Source: Nocardioides scoriae (GTDB lineage: Bacteria; Actinomycetota; Actinomycetes; Propionibacteriales; Nocardioidaceae). Taken from it: a stretch of DNA of 64,000 nucleotides. Shown in pieces: positions 15,633 to 23,944 of this stretch. The stretch lies in the NCBI RefSeq assembly GCF_900104965.1, contig NZ_LT629757.1, forward strand, positions 3,782,001-3,846,000. The letters are read 5' to 3'. The notes beneath the pieces are model-generated. The model was not told the origin of the DNA. It did no database searches and saw only the letters and a program-made list of their open reading frames with translations. How positions within the stretch are numbered: the stretch's first letter is position 1; each line of letters begins with the position of its first letter. The position numbers were made by a program, and so were the translations under genes.

Positions 15633-16262
15633 TCAGCCGCGCTTGACCCAGGGGGTGAACGTCGTGGCGGAGTCGTCCGCCGAGCCGCCCTCGCGCAGCG
15701 GGTCGTCGTAGTAGAAGGTCACGGTGTCGCTGCCGGAGTCCTCGATCCAGTAGCCGACGTTGGACATGCGCACCTGCGCGGGCGTCTCCATGCAGCGCCG
15801 CGGGAAGGTCACCAGCACGTCGTCGTCGCGGTAGCTGACCGTGCGGCCGATGGCGCGCTTGCAGACCTGGCGGCCGTTGCCCTTGCGGTACATCCTCGCG
15901 TAGCCCTTGGTCTGACCGCCCTGGGTGGCGACCTCGACGACCCGCTTCTGGCCGTTGCTGCCGCGGAACTCGAAGTACCACCCGTGCGAGTCCGGCGTCG
16001 AGGTCAGCTCGGCGTAGGAGATCCGGACGCGGACGCTGCGCCTGGTGTGGCTCAGCGTCGAGGAGACCACGTCGCCCTCGCTGGTGTCGGACGGCGAGTC
16101 GGCGATCGGGCCGTCCTCCGCGGTCTCGTCCAGGACGAAGGTGCGGACGTCGCCCGTCGGGTCGGTGCTGGTCGTGCTCCTCGCCTGCACGGGGCCGGCG
16201 GCCGTGACGGTGAGGGCCGAGGTGAGGGCGAGCCCGAGACAGGCCAGCAGCGGTGTGCGCAT
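15633..16262 (-). CDS. Secreted protein, unknown function
   Basis: A 209-residue exported protein that I do not recognise. A signal peptide of about 28 residues (MRTPLLACLGLALTSALTVTAAG, with a likely cleavage near VQA|RS) precedes a beta-rich region. That region has DPTGDVRTF near the start, YAELTSTPDSHGWYFEFRGS in the middle, and two cysteines that could pair (VCKRAIG and RRCMETP). The acidic calcium-like DPTGDV string recalls other secreted actinobacterial beta-sandwich proteins. The ATG at 16260-16262 is chosen to start the signal peptide and has GGAG upstream. Confidence 0.75.
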   Translation of the reverse strand: MRTPLLACLGLALTSALTVTAAGPVQARSTTSTDPTGDVRTFVLDETAEDGPIADSPSDTSEGDVVSSTLSHTRRSVRVRISYAELTSTPDSHGWYFEFRGSNGQKRVVEVATQGGQTKGYARMYRKGNGRQVCKRAIGRTVSYRDDDVLVTFPRRCMETPAQVRMSNVGYWIEDSGSDTVTFYYDDPLREGGSADDSATTFTPWVKRG

Positions 16263-16389
16263 CGTCGCTCCAGGAGGTGGGCCGGCGGCCCGTGCCGCCG
16301 GTCGTCGCACGGATCAGACCACGAACGGGTCGCCGTGGGGGCCGTTCGGGGCCCGTGTCCCACCCCGTGTCGTGCGACCGGCCGGCGGC

Positions 16390-17130
16390 TCAGTCGTCGA
16401 GCACGTGGCGCAGGTAGCGCCGGGGGTCCTCGAGGTAGCGGCGCCAGTGGTCGACGAGCTCGAGGTCGTCGTACGTCGTGGGCCGGATCCCCCAGGGGCC
16501 GACCTCGAGCAGCCGGGCGCCGGGGAGGGCCGCGAGCAGGGGCGAGTGGGTCGCGCACACCAGCTGGGCGCCGGCGCGGGCGAGGTCGTGCATGGCGCCG
16601 AGGAGCGCGAGCTGGCCGCTGAAGGACAGCGCGGCCTCGGGCTCGTCGAGGCAGTAGAAGCCGGGGGAGTCGAAGCGGGTGCGGAGGACGGCCAGGAAGG
16701 ACTCGCCGTGGCTCATCTCGTGGAAGCGGGGGTCGGCGCGGCCCGGGTTGTCCTCGAGGTAGCTGTAGAAGCCGTGCATGGACTCGGCGCGCAGGAAGAA
16801 GCCCCAGCGGCTGCCGCCGATCCCGCGGCGCAGCTGCAGCCACCGGTGCAGCGACGACTCGGTCGCCCGGGTGGAGTGTCGGGCGTGGGTGCTGCCGCCC
16901 TCGGCCGAGAGGCCGAAGCCCAGCGCGAAGGCCTCCACCAGGGTGGACTTGCCGGCGCCGTTCTCCCCGAGGAGCAGCGTCACGCCGGGCGTGACCTCGA
17001 AACCGTCCCGCAGCACCTGGTCGACCGCCGGCAGGCCCGCGGGCCAGGTGCCGTCGGCGTGGCCGTTGGGCTCGAACCGCAGCACCGGCCGGTGGTCGGC
17101 CCCGCGACCCAGCAGGGTCCGCTCGACCAC
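16390..17130 (-). CDS. AAA/ABC-type ATPase, unknown partner
   Basis: A 246-residue stand-alone ATPase of the ABC/SMC-like class. Walker A GENGAGKST is at 55-63, an ABC-like signature SHGES at 140-144, Walker B FYCLDEP with the catalytic Glu at 158-164, and a switch His in ATHS (195). There is no membrane domain or coiled coil, so it is neither a transporter subunit with an obvious partner nor a full SMC. The start is a GTG at 17128-17130, 15 nt after the DUF6104 stop, placing it last in the kgd transcript. Small ATPases of this form exist widely in bacteria without a fixed role. Confidence 0.75.
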   Translation of the reverse strand: MVERTLLGRGADHRPVLRFEPNGHADGTWPAGLPAVDQVLRDGFEVTPGVTLLLGENGAGKSTLVEAFALGFGLSAEGGSTHARHSTRATESSLHRWLQLRRGIGGSRWGFFLRAESMHGFYSYLEDNPGRADPRFHEMSHGESFLAVLRTRFDSPGFYCLDEPEAALSFSGQLALLGAMHDLARAGAQLVCATHSPLLAALPGARLLEVGPWGIRPTTYDDLELVDHWRRYLEDPRRYLRHVLDD

Positions 17131-17145
17131 GCCTACCGGCCCGGC

Positions 17146-17334
17146 TCAGTCGAGGGTGTCGTCGTCGGGGTCGTCGAGCCGCGCCAGCCAGGTGGCCAGG
17201 CGCTCGACGGGCGTCTCGAAGTCGGGGTGCAGGTCCACGAACTCCTGCAGCCGCTCGGCCACCCAGTCGAGGGTGACCTCCTCGTCACCGCGACGCTTCT
17301 GCAGCTCCTCGATCCCACGGTCGGTGAAGTACAC
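17146..17334 (-). CDS. DUF6104 family protein
   Basis: A 62-residue acidic protein (YFTDRGIEELQKRRGDEEV, then FETPVERLATWLARLDDPDDD). It matches a short conserved protein I recall directly downstream of kgd in Streptomyces and relatives; its role is unknown. The GTG at 17332-17334 lies 10 nt after the kgd stop. An AGGAG that overlaps the kgd stop codon sits 7 nt upstream, so coupling with kgd is likely. Confidence 0.8.
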   Translation of the reverse strand: MYFTDRGIEELQKRRGDEEVTLDWVAERLQEFVDLHPDFETPVERLATWLARLDDPDDDTLD

Positions 17335-17344
17335 GCAGCGACTC

Positions 17345-20300
17345 CTAGTACTTCTCCTCGGCGAGGCCGCGGGGCTCCTCGAAGGCCGCCGACATCAGCG
17401 TCTTGTTCTCCTCGGTGTGGCGCTTGGCCTGGCCCACGGCGGGGGAGCTGGACGCCGCGCGCGAGACGACCTCGACGGGCAGGTCGAGCAGCGGGAACAG
17501 GTTGAGGCGCAGGTGCGGCGCCGGGCCCATGTTGGCGGGCTCGTCCTGCACCCACCGGACGGCGCGCAGGTTCGGGTACTTCGCGACCTCGGCGAGCAGC
17601 TCCTGCTCGGGGCGGGGGTAGAGCTGCTCGAGGCGCGCGATGGCCGTCGTCTTGGCGTCGCCCTGCGTCTTCTCGCGGTGGACCATCAGGTCCCACGTGA
17701 TCCGGCCGCTGCACAGCACCAGGGTGTGGACCTTCTCGGGGTCGACCTGGGTGTCGGGCACCAGCGGCTGGAAGGTGCCGCTGGTGAAGTCCTCGGGCCG
17801 GGATGCGGCCTCCTTGCGGCGCAGCATCGACTTGGGCGTGAACACGACCATCGGCCGGTGCCGGTCGCCGAGGGCGTGGCGCCGCAGCAGGTGGAAGTAG
17901 CTCGCGGGGGTGGAGGGCTGCGCGACGACGAACGCGTCGTCGGCCCCCATGGTGAGGAACCGCTCGATGCGGGCCGAGGAGTGGTCGGGGCCCTGGCCCT
18001 CGTAGCCGTGCGGCAGCAGCAGCACCACGCCGGACTGCTGGCCCCACTTGGTCTCGCCCGAGGTGATGAACTCGTCGATGACGGTCTGGGCGCCGTTGAC
18101 GAAGTCGCCGAACTGCGCCTCCCACGCCACCAGGGCGTCGGGCCGCGCGACGGAGTAGCCGTACTCGAACCCGAGGGCGGCGTACTCCGAGAGCAGCGAG
18201 TCGTAGACGAAGAAGCTCGCCTGGTCCTCGGTGAGGTTGGACAGCGGCGTCCACTCGTGGGCGTTCTTGCGGTCGATGATCGTGGCGAACCGGCTCGCGA
18301 AGGTGCCGCGTCGCGAGTCCTGGCCCGAGAGCCGGACCGGGCGGCCGTCCATGAGCAGCGAGCCGAAGGCGAGGATCTCGCCGGCACCCCAGTCGATGGG
18401 GCCGTCGGTCATCGCGGCGGAGCGCTTCTGCAGCTGTGGGAGCACCTTGGGGTGCACCGTGAAGCCCTCGGGGGCGCTGACGTAGGAGTCGGAGATCCGC
18501 TTGAGCGCCTCGGGCGAGATCGCCGTCGTGTACTCCTCGTGGCTCTTCTCCGGGTAGTCCGGGACCGTGGTCCAGCTGTCCGGGGTCGAGGTCGCCTCGC
18601 GGACCTCGGTGAAGACGCGCTCGAGCTGCTGCTGGTAGTCCTTGAGGACCTGCTCGGCCTCCTCCAGCGTGATGTCGCCACGACCGATGAGCGACTCGGT
18701 GTAGAGCTTGCGCACGGAGCGCTTCTGCTCGATCAGGTCGTACATCAGCGGCTGCGTGTACGACGGGTCGTCGCCCTCGTTGTGGCCGCGACGGCGGTAG
18801 CAGACCAGGTCGATGACGACGTCCTTGTTGAACGCCTGGCGGTACTCGAAGGCCAGCCGGGCCACGCGGATGCAGGCCTCGGGGTCGTCGCCGTTGACGT
18901 GGAAGATCGGCGCCTGGACCATCCGGGCCACGTCGGTGCAGTAGAGCGAGGAGCGCGACGCGGCGGGCGAGGTGGTGAAGCCGACCTGGTTGTTGACCAC
19001 GACGTGCACGGTGCCGCCGGTGCGGTAGCCGCGCAGCTGGGAGAGGTTGAGCGTCTCGGCCACCACGCCCTGGCCGGCGAAGGCGGCGTCGCCGTGCACC
19101 AGCAGCGGCAGCACGGGGAAGGCCTCGCCCTGGTTGAGCACGTCTTGCTTGGCGCGCGCGATGCCCTCGAGCACCGGGTCGACCGCCTCGAGGTGGGAGG
19201 GGTTGGCCGCGACCGACACCTTGACCTTGTCGCCGTTGTCGCTGACGAACTCGCCCTCGGCGCCGAGGTGGTACTTCACGTCGCCGGAGCCCTGGACGGT
19301 GCGCGGGTCGATGTTGCCCTCGAACTCGCGGAAGATCTGGCTGTAGCTCTTGCCGACGATGTTGGCCAGCACGTTGAGGCGGCCGCGGTGGGCCATGCCG
19401 ATGGTGACCTCGTCGAGGCCGGCCTCGGCGGAGGCCTCGCAGATCTCGTCGATCAGCGGGACGGTGGTCTCGCCGCCCTCGAGGCTGAAGCGCTTCTGCC
19501 CGACGAACTTGGTCTGCAGGAAGGTCTCGAACGCCTCGGCCTGGTTGAGCTTGAGCAGGATCCGCAGCTGCTCCTCGCGCGGGGGCTTGCGGTGCGGCTG
19601 CTCGACCCGCTCCTGGATCCAGCGACGCTGCTCGGGGTCCTGGATGTGCATGTACTCGATGCCGACGGTGCGGCAGTAGGAGTCGCGCAGGATGCCGAGG
19701 ATGGAGCGCATCTTCATGAAGCGGCGCTCGCCGCCGAAGGACCCGGTGGCGAACTCGCGGTCGAGGTCCCACAGGGTCAGGCCGTGGCTCTCGACCTCGA
19801 GGTCGGGGTGGCTGCGCTGCTTGTACTCCAGCGGGTCGGTGTCGGCCATCATGTGGCCGCGCACCCGATAGGCGTGGATCAGCTCGAGGATCCGGGCCTG
19901 CTTGCTGATCTCGTCGTCGTGGTTGGCCGAGATGTCGTTGGACCAGCGGATCGGCTCGTAGGGGATCCGCAGCGCCCGGAAGATCTCGTCGTAGAAGCCC
20001 TCCTCGCCCAGCAGCAGCTGGTGGATCCGGCGCAGGAACTCGCCCGACTGCGCGCCCTGGATGACGCGGTGGTCGTAGGTCGAGGTCAGCGTCATGATCT
20101 TGCTGATCGCGTTGCGCGTCAGGGTCTCCTCCGAGGCGCCCTGGAACGCCGCGGGGTACTCCATCGAGCCGACGCCGAGGATGGCGCCCTGACCCTTCAT
20201 CAGCCGCGGCACCGAGTGGTTGGTGCCGATGGTGCCGGGGTTGGTCAGGCTGATCGAGGTGCCCTGGAAGTCGGTGACGGCGAGCTTGCCGTTGCGCGCC

Positions 20301-21253
20301 TTGCGCACCAGCTCCTCGTACGCCGTCCAGAACTGCGCGAAGTCCATCGTCTCGGCGGCCTTGATGCTCGGCACGAGCAGCTGGCGGGTGCCGTCGGGCT
20401 TGGGCAGGTCGATCGCGAGGCCGAGGTTGATGTGGGCCGGGGTGATGAGGTTGGGCTTGCCGTCGACCACGTCGAAGCCGACGTTCATCTCCGGCATCGA
20501 GCGCAGCGCCTTGACCAGCGCGTAGCCGATCAGGTGGGTGAAGGAGACCTTGCCGCCGCGGGCACGGGCGAGGTGGTTGTTGATGACGATGCGGTTGTCC
20601 CACAGCAGCTTGACCGGCACCGTGCGCACGCTGGTCGCGGTCGGGACGCTGAGGCTGGCGTCCATGTTGGCCACGGTGCGGGCCGGTGCCCCGCGCAGCA
20701 CGGTGTAGCGGGGCTCGTCGGAGACGGCCTCCTCGGGGGAGCGGTCGGCCTCCGCGCGGCCGGTGCTGCGCGAGCCGCTGGACGTCGTGGCCGCCTTGGA
20801 CGTCGTGCCCTGGCCGCTCCCCTCCTTCGCCGGGGTGGACGTGGACGAGAACTTCTGCTCGGACAACTGCTCCGCCTGCTTCGGGTCGTGGGTCGGTGAC
20901 GTCGTGGACGGTCGGGTGGGGGTGGAGGGCGCGGGCCGCGAGGCCTGCGGACGGCGCTTGGGCGCGCCGGTGGACTCCACGATGTGGGCGTGGCCGTTGG
21001 AGGCGCCCGGCGACGCGGGAGCGTCGGCCGCGGGGGCCCGGTCGGGGGCCTGGTCGGCGGCCCGGTCGCCGGCCTGGGAGGTGCCGGCCGCCGTGCTGCC
21101 CGAGGAGCCGTTGCGGGCGTCCTTGCCGAAGAAGTCCCACCACACCTGGTCGACGCTGTGGGGGTCGCGCTGGAACCGCTCGTACATCTCGTCCACGAGC
21201 CATTCGTTGGCTCCGAACCCGGAGGGTGAGCTCTCTTCGGTCGACTCGGGCAC
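17345..21253 (-). CDS. kgd: Multifunctional 2-oxoglutarate metabolism enzyme (KGD/E1o-E2o fusion)
   Basis: A 1302-residue actinobacterial KGD. Order: an N-terminal segment binding the rest of the complex (FGANEWLVDEMYERF), a long Ser/Thr/Pro/Ala-rich linker (about 55-170), and an E2-type succinyltransferase domain with the active-site STYDHRVIQGAQSGEF. The E1 thiamine-diphosphate domain follows, with MAHRGRLNVLANIVGK and the TPP region GDAAFAGQG to VVNNQVGFTT, then the transketolase C-domain. It decarboxylates 2-oxoglutarate in the TCA cycle (dehydrogenase with E3 and lipoyl E2, or carboligase). The lipoyl domain is absent, as in the family. The GTG at 21251-21253 has GGAAGAGG upstream. Confidence 0.96.
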   Translation of the reverse strand: MPESTEESSPSGFGANEWLVDEMYERFQRDPHSVDQVWWDFFGKDARNGSSGSTAAGTSQAGDRAADQAPDRAPAADAPASPGASNGHAHIVESTGAPKRRPQASRPAPSTPTRPSTTSPTHDPKQAEQLSEQKFSSTSTPAKEGSGQGTTSKAATTSSGSRSTGRAEADRSPEEAVSDEPRYTVLRGAPARTVANMDASLSVPTATSVRTVPVKLLWDNRIVINNHLARARGGKVSFTHLIGYALVKALRSMPEMNVGFDVVDGKPNLITPAHINLGLAIDLPKPDGTRQLLVPSIKAAETMDFAQFWTAYEELVRKARNGKLAVTDFQGTSISLTNPGTIGTNHSVPRLMKGQGAILGVGSMEYPAAFQGASEETLTRNAISKIMTLTSTYDHRVIQGAQSGEFLRRIHQLLLGEEGFYDEIFRALRIPYEPIRWSNDISANHDDEISKQARILELIHAYRVRGHMMADTDPLEYKQRSHPDLEVESHGLTLWDLDREFATGSFGGERRFMKMRSILGILRDSYCRTVGIEYMHIQDPEQRRWIQERVEQPHRKPPREEQLRILLKLNQAEAFETFLQTKFVGQKRFSLEGGETTVPLIDEICEASAEAGLDEVTIGMAHRGRLNVLANIVGKSYSQIFREFEGNIDPRTVQGSGDVKYHLGAEGEFVSDNGDKVKVSVAANPSHLEAVDPVLEGIARAKQDVLNQGEAFPVLPLLVHGDAAFAGQGVVAETLNLSQLRGYRTGGTVHVVVNNQVGFTTSPAASRSSLYCTDVARMVQAPIFHVNGDDPEACIRVARLAFEYRQAFNKDVVIDLVCYRRRGHNEGDDPSYTQPLMYDLIEQKRSVRKLYTESLIGRGDITLEEAEQVLKDYQQQLERVFTEVREATSTPDSWTTVPDYPEKSHEEYTTAISPEALKRISDSYVSAPEGFTVHPKVLPQLQKRSAAMTDGPIDWGAGEILAFGSLLMDGRPVRLSGQDSRRGTFASRFATIIDRKNAHEWTPLSNLTEDQASFFVYDSLLSEYAALGFEYGYSVARPDALVAWEAQFGDFVNGAQTVIDEFITSGETKWGQQSGVVLLLPHGYEGQGPDHSSARIERFLTMGADDAFVVAQPSTPASYFHLLRRHALGDRHRPMVVFTPKSMLRRKEAASRPEDFTSGTFQPLVPDTQVDPEKVHTLVLCSGRITWDLMVHREKTQGDAKTTAIARLEQLYPRPEQELLAEVAKYPNLRAVRWVQDEPANMGPAPHLRLNLFPLLDLPVEVVSRAASSSPAVGQAKRHTEENKTLMSAAFEEPRGLAEEKY

Positions 21254-21301
21254 GGCCAGTTTCGCCTCTTCCAACGCGCGTGGGTGTGAGTTCCCCGTCA
21301 A

Positions 21302-21307
21302 GGCTAG
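21302..21307 (-). promoter_or_regulatory. -10 box of the kgd operon
   Basis: Minus-strand TAGCCT lies 48 nt before the kgd GTG, giving a leader of about 40 nt. No clear -35 was found at 17-18 nt. Confidence 0.4.
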
Positions 21308-21505
21308 ACCCCAGGCCGTGCCCGGTGCAGGCCAGCCGGGCCTTTGGGGGGTGCTGTCACGGAGGTCACACCGGTCGTCGGGAGAGGTGGAAGCGGACGA
21401 AACCGAGATTTCATGATCAGTTCCCCCACTCTGCTGACCGTTTTGGCCGGTATGTGGCACGGTAGTGGCAATTCTTGACGGGGGCCGACTCGAAGGGGAA
21501 CGCAC

Positions 21506-22039
21506 ATGCGTCACCACGACCCGATCCGGGGACACCTGGCTCACGCACCGCTCGCTCGCATCCGCCGCCGGCTCGCCGCCTCCGTCCTGGGCGGTCTCGC
21601 GCTCGTGGGCGGCGCGACGCTCGTGCCGGCGCCCGCCCTGGCGGCCGACGGCGGCGTGGCCTCCGTGGGCGCGTCGTACGACGCCCAGGTGCTCGACGCC
21701 ACCAACGCCGTGCGCACCAAGCACGGCCTCAAGCCGCTCAAGCCGGCCACCTGCCCCGACCGCTACGCGACCAGCTGGACGCGCCACCTCGCGGCCGCCG
21801 ACACGATGGTCCACCAGTCGCTGGGCCCGATCCTGCGGCGCTGCGACCTGCGCACGGCGGGGGAGAACCTCGCCTGGAGCGGTGGCAGCCTCTCGGCCCA
21901 GCAGGTCGTCAAGATGTGGATGGCCAGCCCCGGTCACCGGCGCAACATCCTCAACCCGCGCTACCGCTACCTGGGCACCGACGCGTGGCGCTCGACCGAC
22001 ACCGGCCGCACCTACGTGGGCCAGGTCTTCGGCGGCTGA
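21506..22039 (+). CDS. Secreted CAP-domain (SCP-like) protein
   Basis: A 177-residue exported protein with a twin-Arg-containing, hydrophobic signal ([20 protein letters not shown]) and a likely cleavage after ALA near residue 47. The CAP fold follows, with [18 protein letters not shown], the conserved GENLAWSGG and [13 protein letters not shown]. Bacterial CAP proteins are extracellular and mostly of unknown biochemical role; lipid binding and cell-wall roles are suggested in the family. It has its own AAGGGGAA site and ends in a strong hairpin. It is divergent from kgd across a 252-nt gap. Confidence 0.9.
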   Translation: MRHHDPIRGHLAHAPLARIRRRLAASVLGGLALVGGATLVPAPALAADGGVASVGASYDAQVLDATNAVRTKHGLKPLKPATCPDRYATSWTRHLAAADTMVHQSLGPILRRCDLRTAGENLAWSGGSLSAQQVVKMWMASPGHRRNILNPRYRYLGTDAWRSTDTGRTYVGQVFGG

Positions 22040-22075
22040 GCCGCTCCCGGCAGGACCCGCACGACCCGCGCACGA

Positions 22076-22108
22076 CGAAGGCCCGCAGCCGGTGGCTGCG
22101 GGCCTTCG
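22076..22108. terminator. Bidirectional terminator between the CAP gene and tRNA-Arg
   Basis: A perfect 15-bp stem, CGAAGGCCCGCAGCC (22076-22090) with GGCTGCGGGCCTTCG (22094-22108), has a 3-nt loop. It lies 36 nt after the CAP stop and 16 nt beyond the tRNA 3' end on the other strand, so it can serve both. Confidence 0.75.
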
Positions 22109-22124
22109 CACGTGCTCGATCAGG

Positions 22125-22200
22125 TGGTGCCTCCGGCAGGATTCGAACCTGCGACACCTGGTACCGGAAACCAGTGCTCTATCCCCTGAGCTACGGAGGC
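22125..22200 (-). tRNA. tRNA-Arg (anticodon CCG)
   Basis: The minus strand folds into a complete cloverleaf. Acceptor GCCTCCG pairs with CGGAGGC, the D-arm is GCTC/GAGC, and the anticodon stem CTGGT/ACCAG closes the loop TTCCGGT with anticodon CCG. A 5-nt variable loop follows, then the T-arm GCAGG/CCTGC with TTCGAAT, and an encoded CCA end. It decodes CGG arginine codons. It lies next to, and divergent from, the arginyl-tRNA synthetase gene. Confidence 0.97.
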
Positions 22201-22224
22201 AAGCGCCTCGCGGCGCGATCCCGA

Positions 22225-22230
22225 ACAGTA
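22225..22230 (-). promoter_or_regulatory. -10 box of the tRNA-Arg gene
   Basis: Minus-strand TACTGT lies 24 nt before the mature 5' end of the tRNA, a normal distance for a short precursor leader. The -35 is not clear. Confidence 0.4.
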
Positions 22231-22269
22231 CCGGGCGATGCTCGTGAGGGGGAAACCGGTGCCCGCCGA

Positions 22270-22275
22270 TACCCT
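22270..22275 (+). promoter_or_regulatory. -10 box of argS (leaderless)
   Basis: TACCCT ends 6 nt before the GTG at 22282. The GGGAGG that touches the start codon is too close to act as a ribosome-binding site, which supports leaderless initiation. Confidence 0.6.
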
Positions 22276-22281
22276 GGGAGG

Positions 22282-23937
22282 GTGAATCCCGCCCAGCTCT
22301 CCTCGACCGTCGTCGACGCCCTCACCGCCCTGGTGGACGCCGGCTCCCTCGCCCTGCCGGACGGTGTCCCGGCCGAGGTGACCGTGGAGCGACCGCGGCA
22401 GCGCAGCCACGGCGACTACGCCACCAACGTGGCGCTGCAGCTGGCCCGGAAGGCCGGCACCAACCCCCGCGCCCTGGCCGAGCAGCTCGCCGAGCGGCTG
22501 CGCGCCGCCAAGGGCATCAGCGCCGTCGACGTCGCCGGACCGGGCTTCCTCAACGTGACCGTGGCCGCCGACGCGCAGGGCCAGGTGGCGGCCGACGTGG
22601 TGGCCGCCGGAGCGGCGTACGGCAGCACCGAGGCGTTCGCGGGCGAGCAGATCAACCTCGAGTTCGTCTCGGCCAACCCGACCGGCCCGATCCACATCGG
22701 CGGCGTGCGCTGGGCCGCCGTGGGCGACGCCCTGGGACGCATCTTCACCATGACCGGGGCCCAGGTCACCCGGGAGTACTACTTCAACGACCACGGGGGC
22801 CAGATCGACCGCTTCACCGGGTCGCTGCTCGCCAGCGCGCAGGGCCGGCCGGTGCCCGAGGACGGCTACGGCGGGCTCTACATCGACGACATCGCCGCTG
22901 CCGTGGTCGCCCGGCGCCCCGACGTCCTGGACCTGCCGGACGACGAGGCCCAGGAGGTCTTCCGCGAGGTCGGCGTCGACCTGATGTTCACCGAGATCAA
23001 GCAGAGCCTGCACGACTTCGGGGTCGACTTCGACGTCTACTTCCACGAGGACGAGCTGCACCGCTCGGGCGCGGTCGACAAGGCCGTCGCCCGGCTGACC
23101 GAGCTCGGCAACACCTACGAGCAGGACGGCGCGCTGTGGCTGCGCACCGAGCAGTTCGGCGACGACAAGGACCGGGTGATCGTCAAGTCCGACGGCAACG
23201 GGTCCTACCTGTCCGGCGACCTGGCCTACTACCTCGACAAGCGCAGCCGCGGCTTCGACCGCTGCTTCATCATGCTGGGCGCCGACCACCACGGCTACGT
23301 CGGCCGGATGATGGCGATGTGCGCCGCCTTCGGCGACCAGCCGGGGGTCAACCTCGAGATCCTCATCGGCCAGATGGTCAACCTGGTCCGCGACGGCCAG
23401 CCGCTGCGGATGTCCAAGCGCGCCGGCACCGTGGTGACGATCGACGACCTGGTCGGGGCGATCGGGGTGGACGCCGCCCGCTACGCCCTCGCGCGCTACT
23501 CCAGCGACTCCAACATCGACCTGGACCTCGACGTGTGGGCGACCCAGTCCAACGACAACCCGGTCTTCACCGTGCAGTACGCCCACGCCCGGGTCTCCAG
23601 CCTGCTGCGCAACGCCGCCGACCTGGGGGTCGAGGCGGCCTCGCACCCCGAGCTGCTGACCCACGAGAAGGAGGGCGTGCTGCTGCGGGCGCTCGCGGAG
23701 TTCCCGCGCGTGGTCACCAGCGCCGCCGAGCTGCGCGCGCCGCACCGCGTCGCGCGCTACCTGGAGGAGCTGGCCGGCACCTACCACCGGTTCTACGACA
23801 GCTGCCGGGTGCTCCCGATGGGCGACGAGGAGGCGGGCGAGCTGCACGCCGCCCGGCTGCTGCTCGTCGACGCCACCCGCGTGGTCCTGGCCAACGGCCT
23901 CGGCCTGCTCGGCGTCTCCGCGCCCGAGCGGATGTGA
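22282..23937 (+). CDS. argS: Arginyl-tRNA synthetase
   Basis: A 551-residue class Ia synthetase charging tRNA-Arg. The N-terminal Add-1 tRNA-recognition domain ([17 protein letters not shown]) precedes the class I catalytic core with [11 protein letters not shown] (the HIGH-equivalent motif). RMSKRAGT stands in for KMSKS. The C-terminal all-helical anticodon-binding domain ([20 protein letters not shown]) ends near the C-terminus. The gene heads a run with lysA, hom, thrC, thrB and rho, the order known from mycobacteria. Confidence 0.97.
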   Translation: MNPAQLSSTVVDALTALVDAGSLALPDGVPAEVTVERPRQRSHGDYATNVALQLARKAGTNPRALAEQLAERLRAAKGISAVDVAGPGFLNVTVAADAQGQVAADVVAAGAAYGSTEAFAGEQINLEFVSANPTGPIHIGGVRWAAVGDALGRIFTMTGAQVTREYYFNDHGGQIDRFTGSLLASAQGRPVPEDGYGGLYIDDIAAAVVARRPDVLDLPDDEAQEVFREVGVDLMFTEIKQSLHDFGVDFDVYFHEDELHRSGAVDKAVARLTELGNTYEQDGALWLRTEQFGDDKDRVIVKSDGNGSYLSGDLAYYLDKRSRGFDRCFIMLGADHHGYVGRMMAMCAAFGDQPGVNLEILIGQMVNLVRDGQPLRMSKRAGTVVTIDDLVGAIGVDAARYALARYSSDSNIDLDLDVWATQSNDNPVFTVQYAHARVSSLLRNAADLGVEAASHPELLTHEKEGVLLRALAEFPRVVTSAAELRAPHRVARYLEELAGTYHRFYDSCRVLPMGDEEAGELHAARLLLVDATRVVLANGLGLLGVSAPERM

Positions 23938-23944
23938 GGCGGCC

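Noticed and set aside
16390-17130. The ATPase as part of an anti-phage defence system
   Set aside because: It is a single ATPase in the kgd transcript without an effector gene or mobile context; only generic ABC motifs are present.
22125-22200. tRNA-Arg as an integration site of a genomic island
   Set aside because: No integrase, no duplicated tRNA 3' end and no compositional shift were seen; flanking genes are core.
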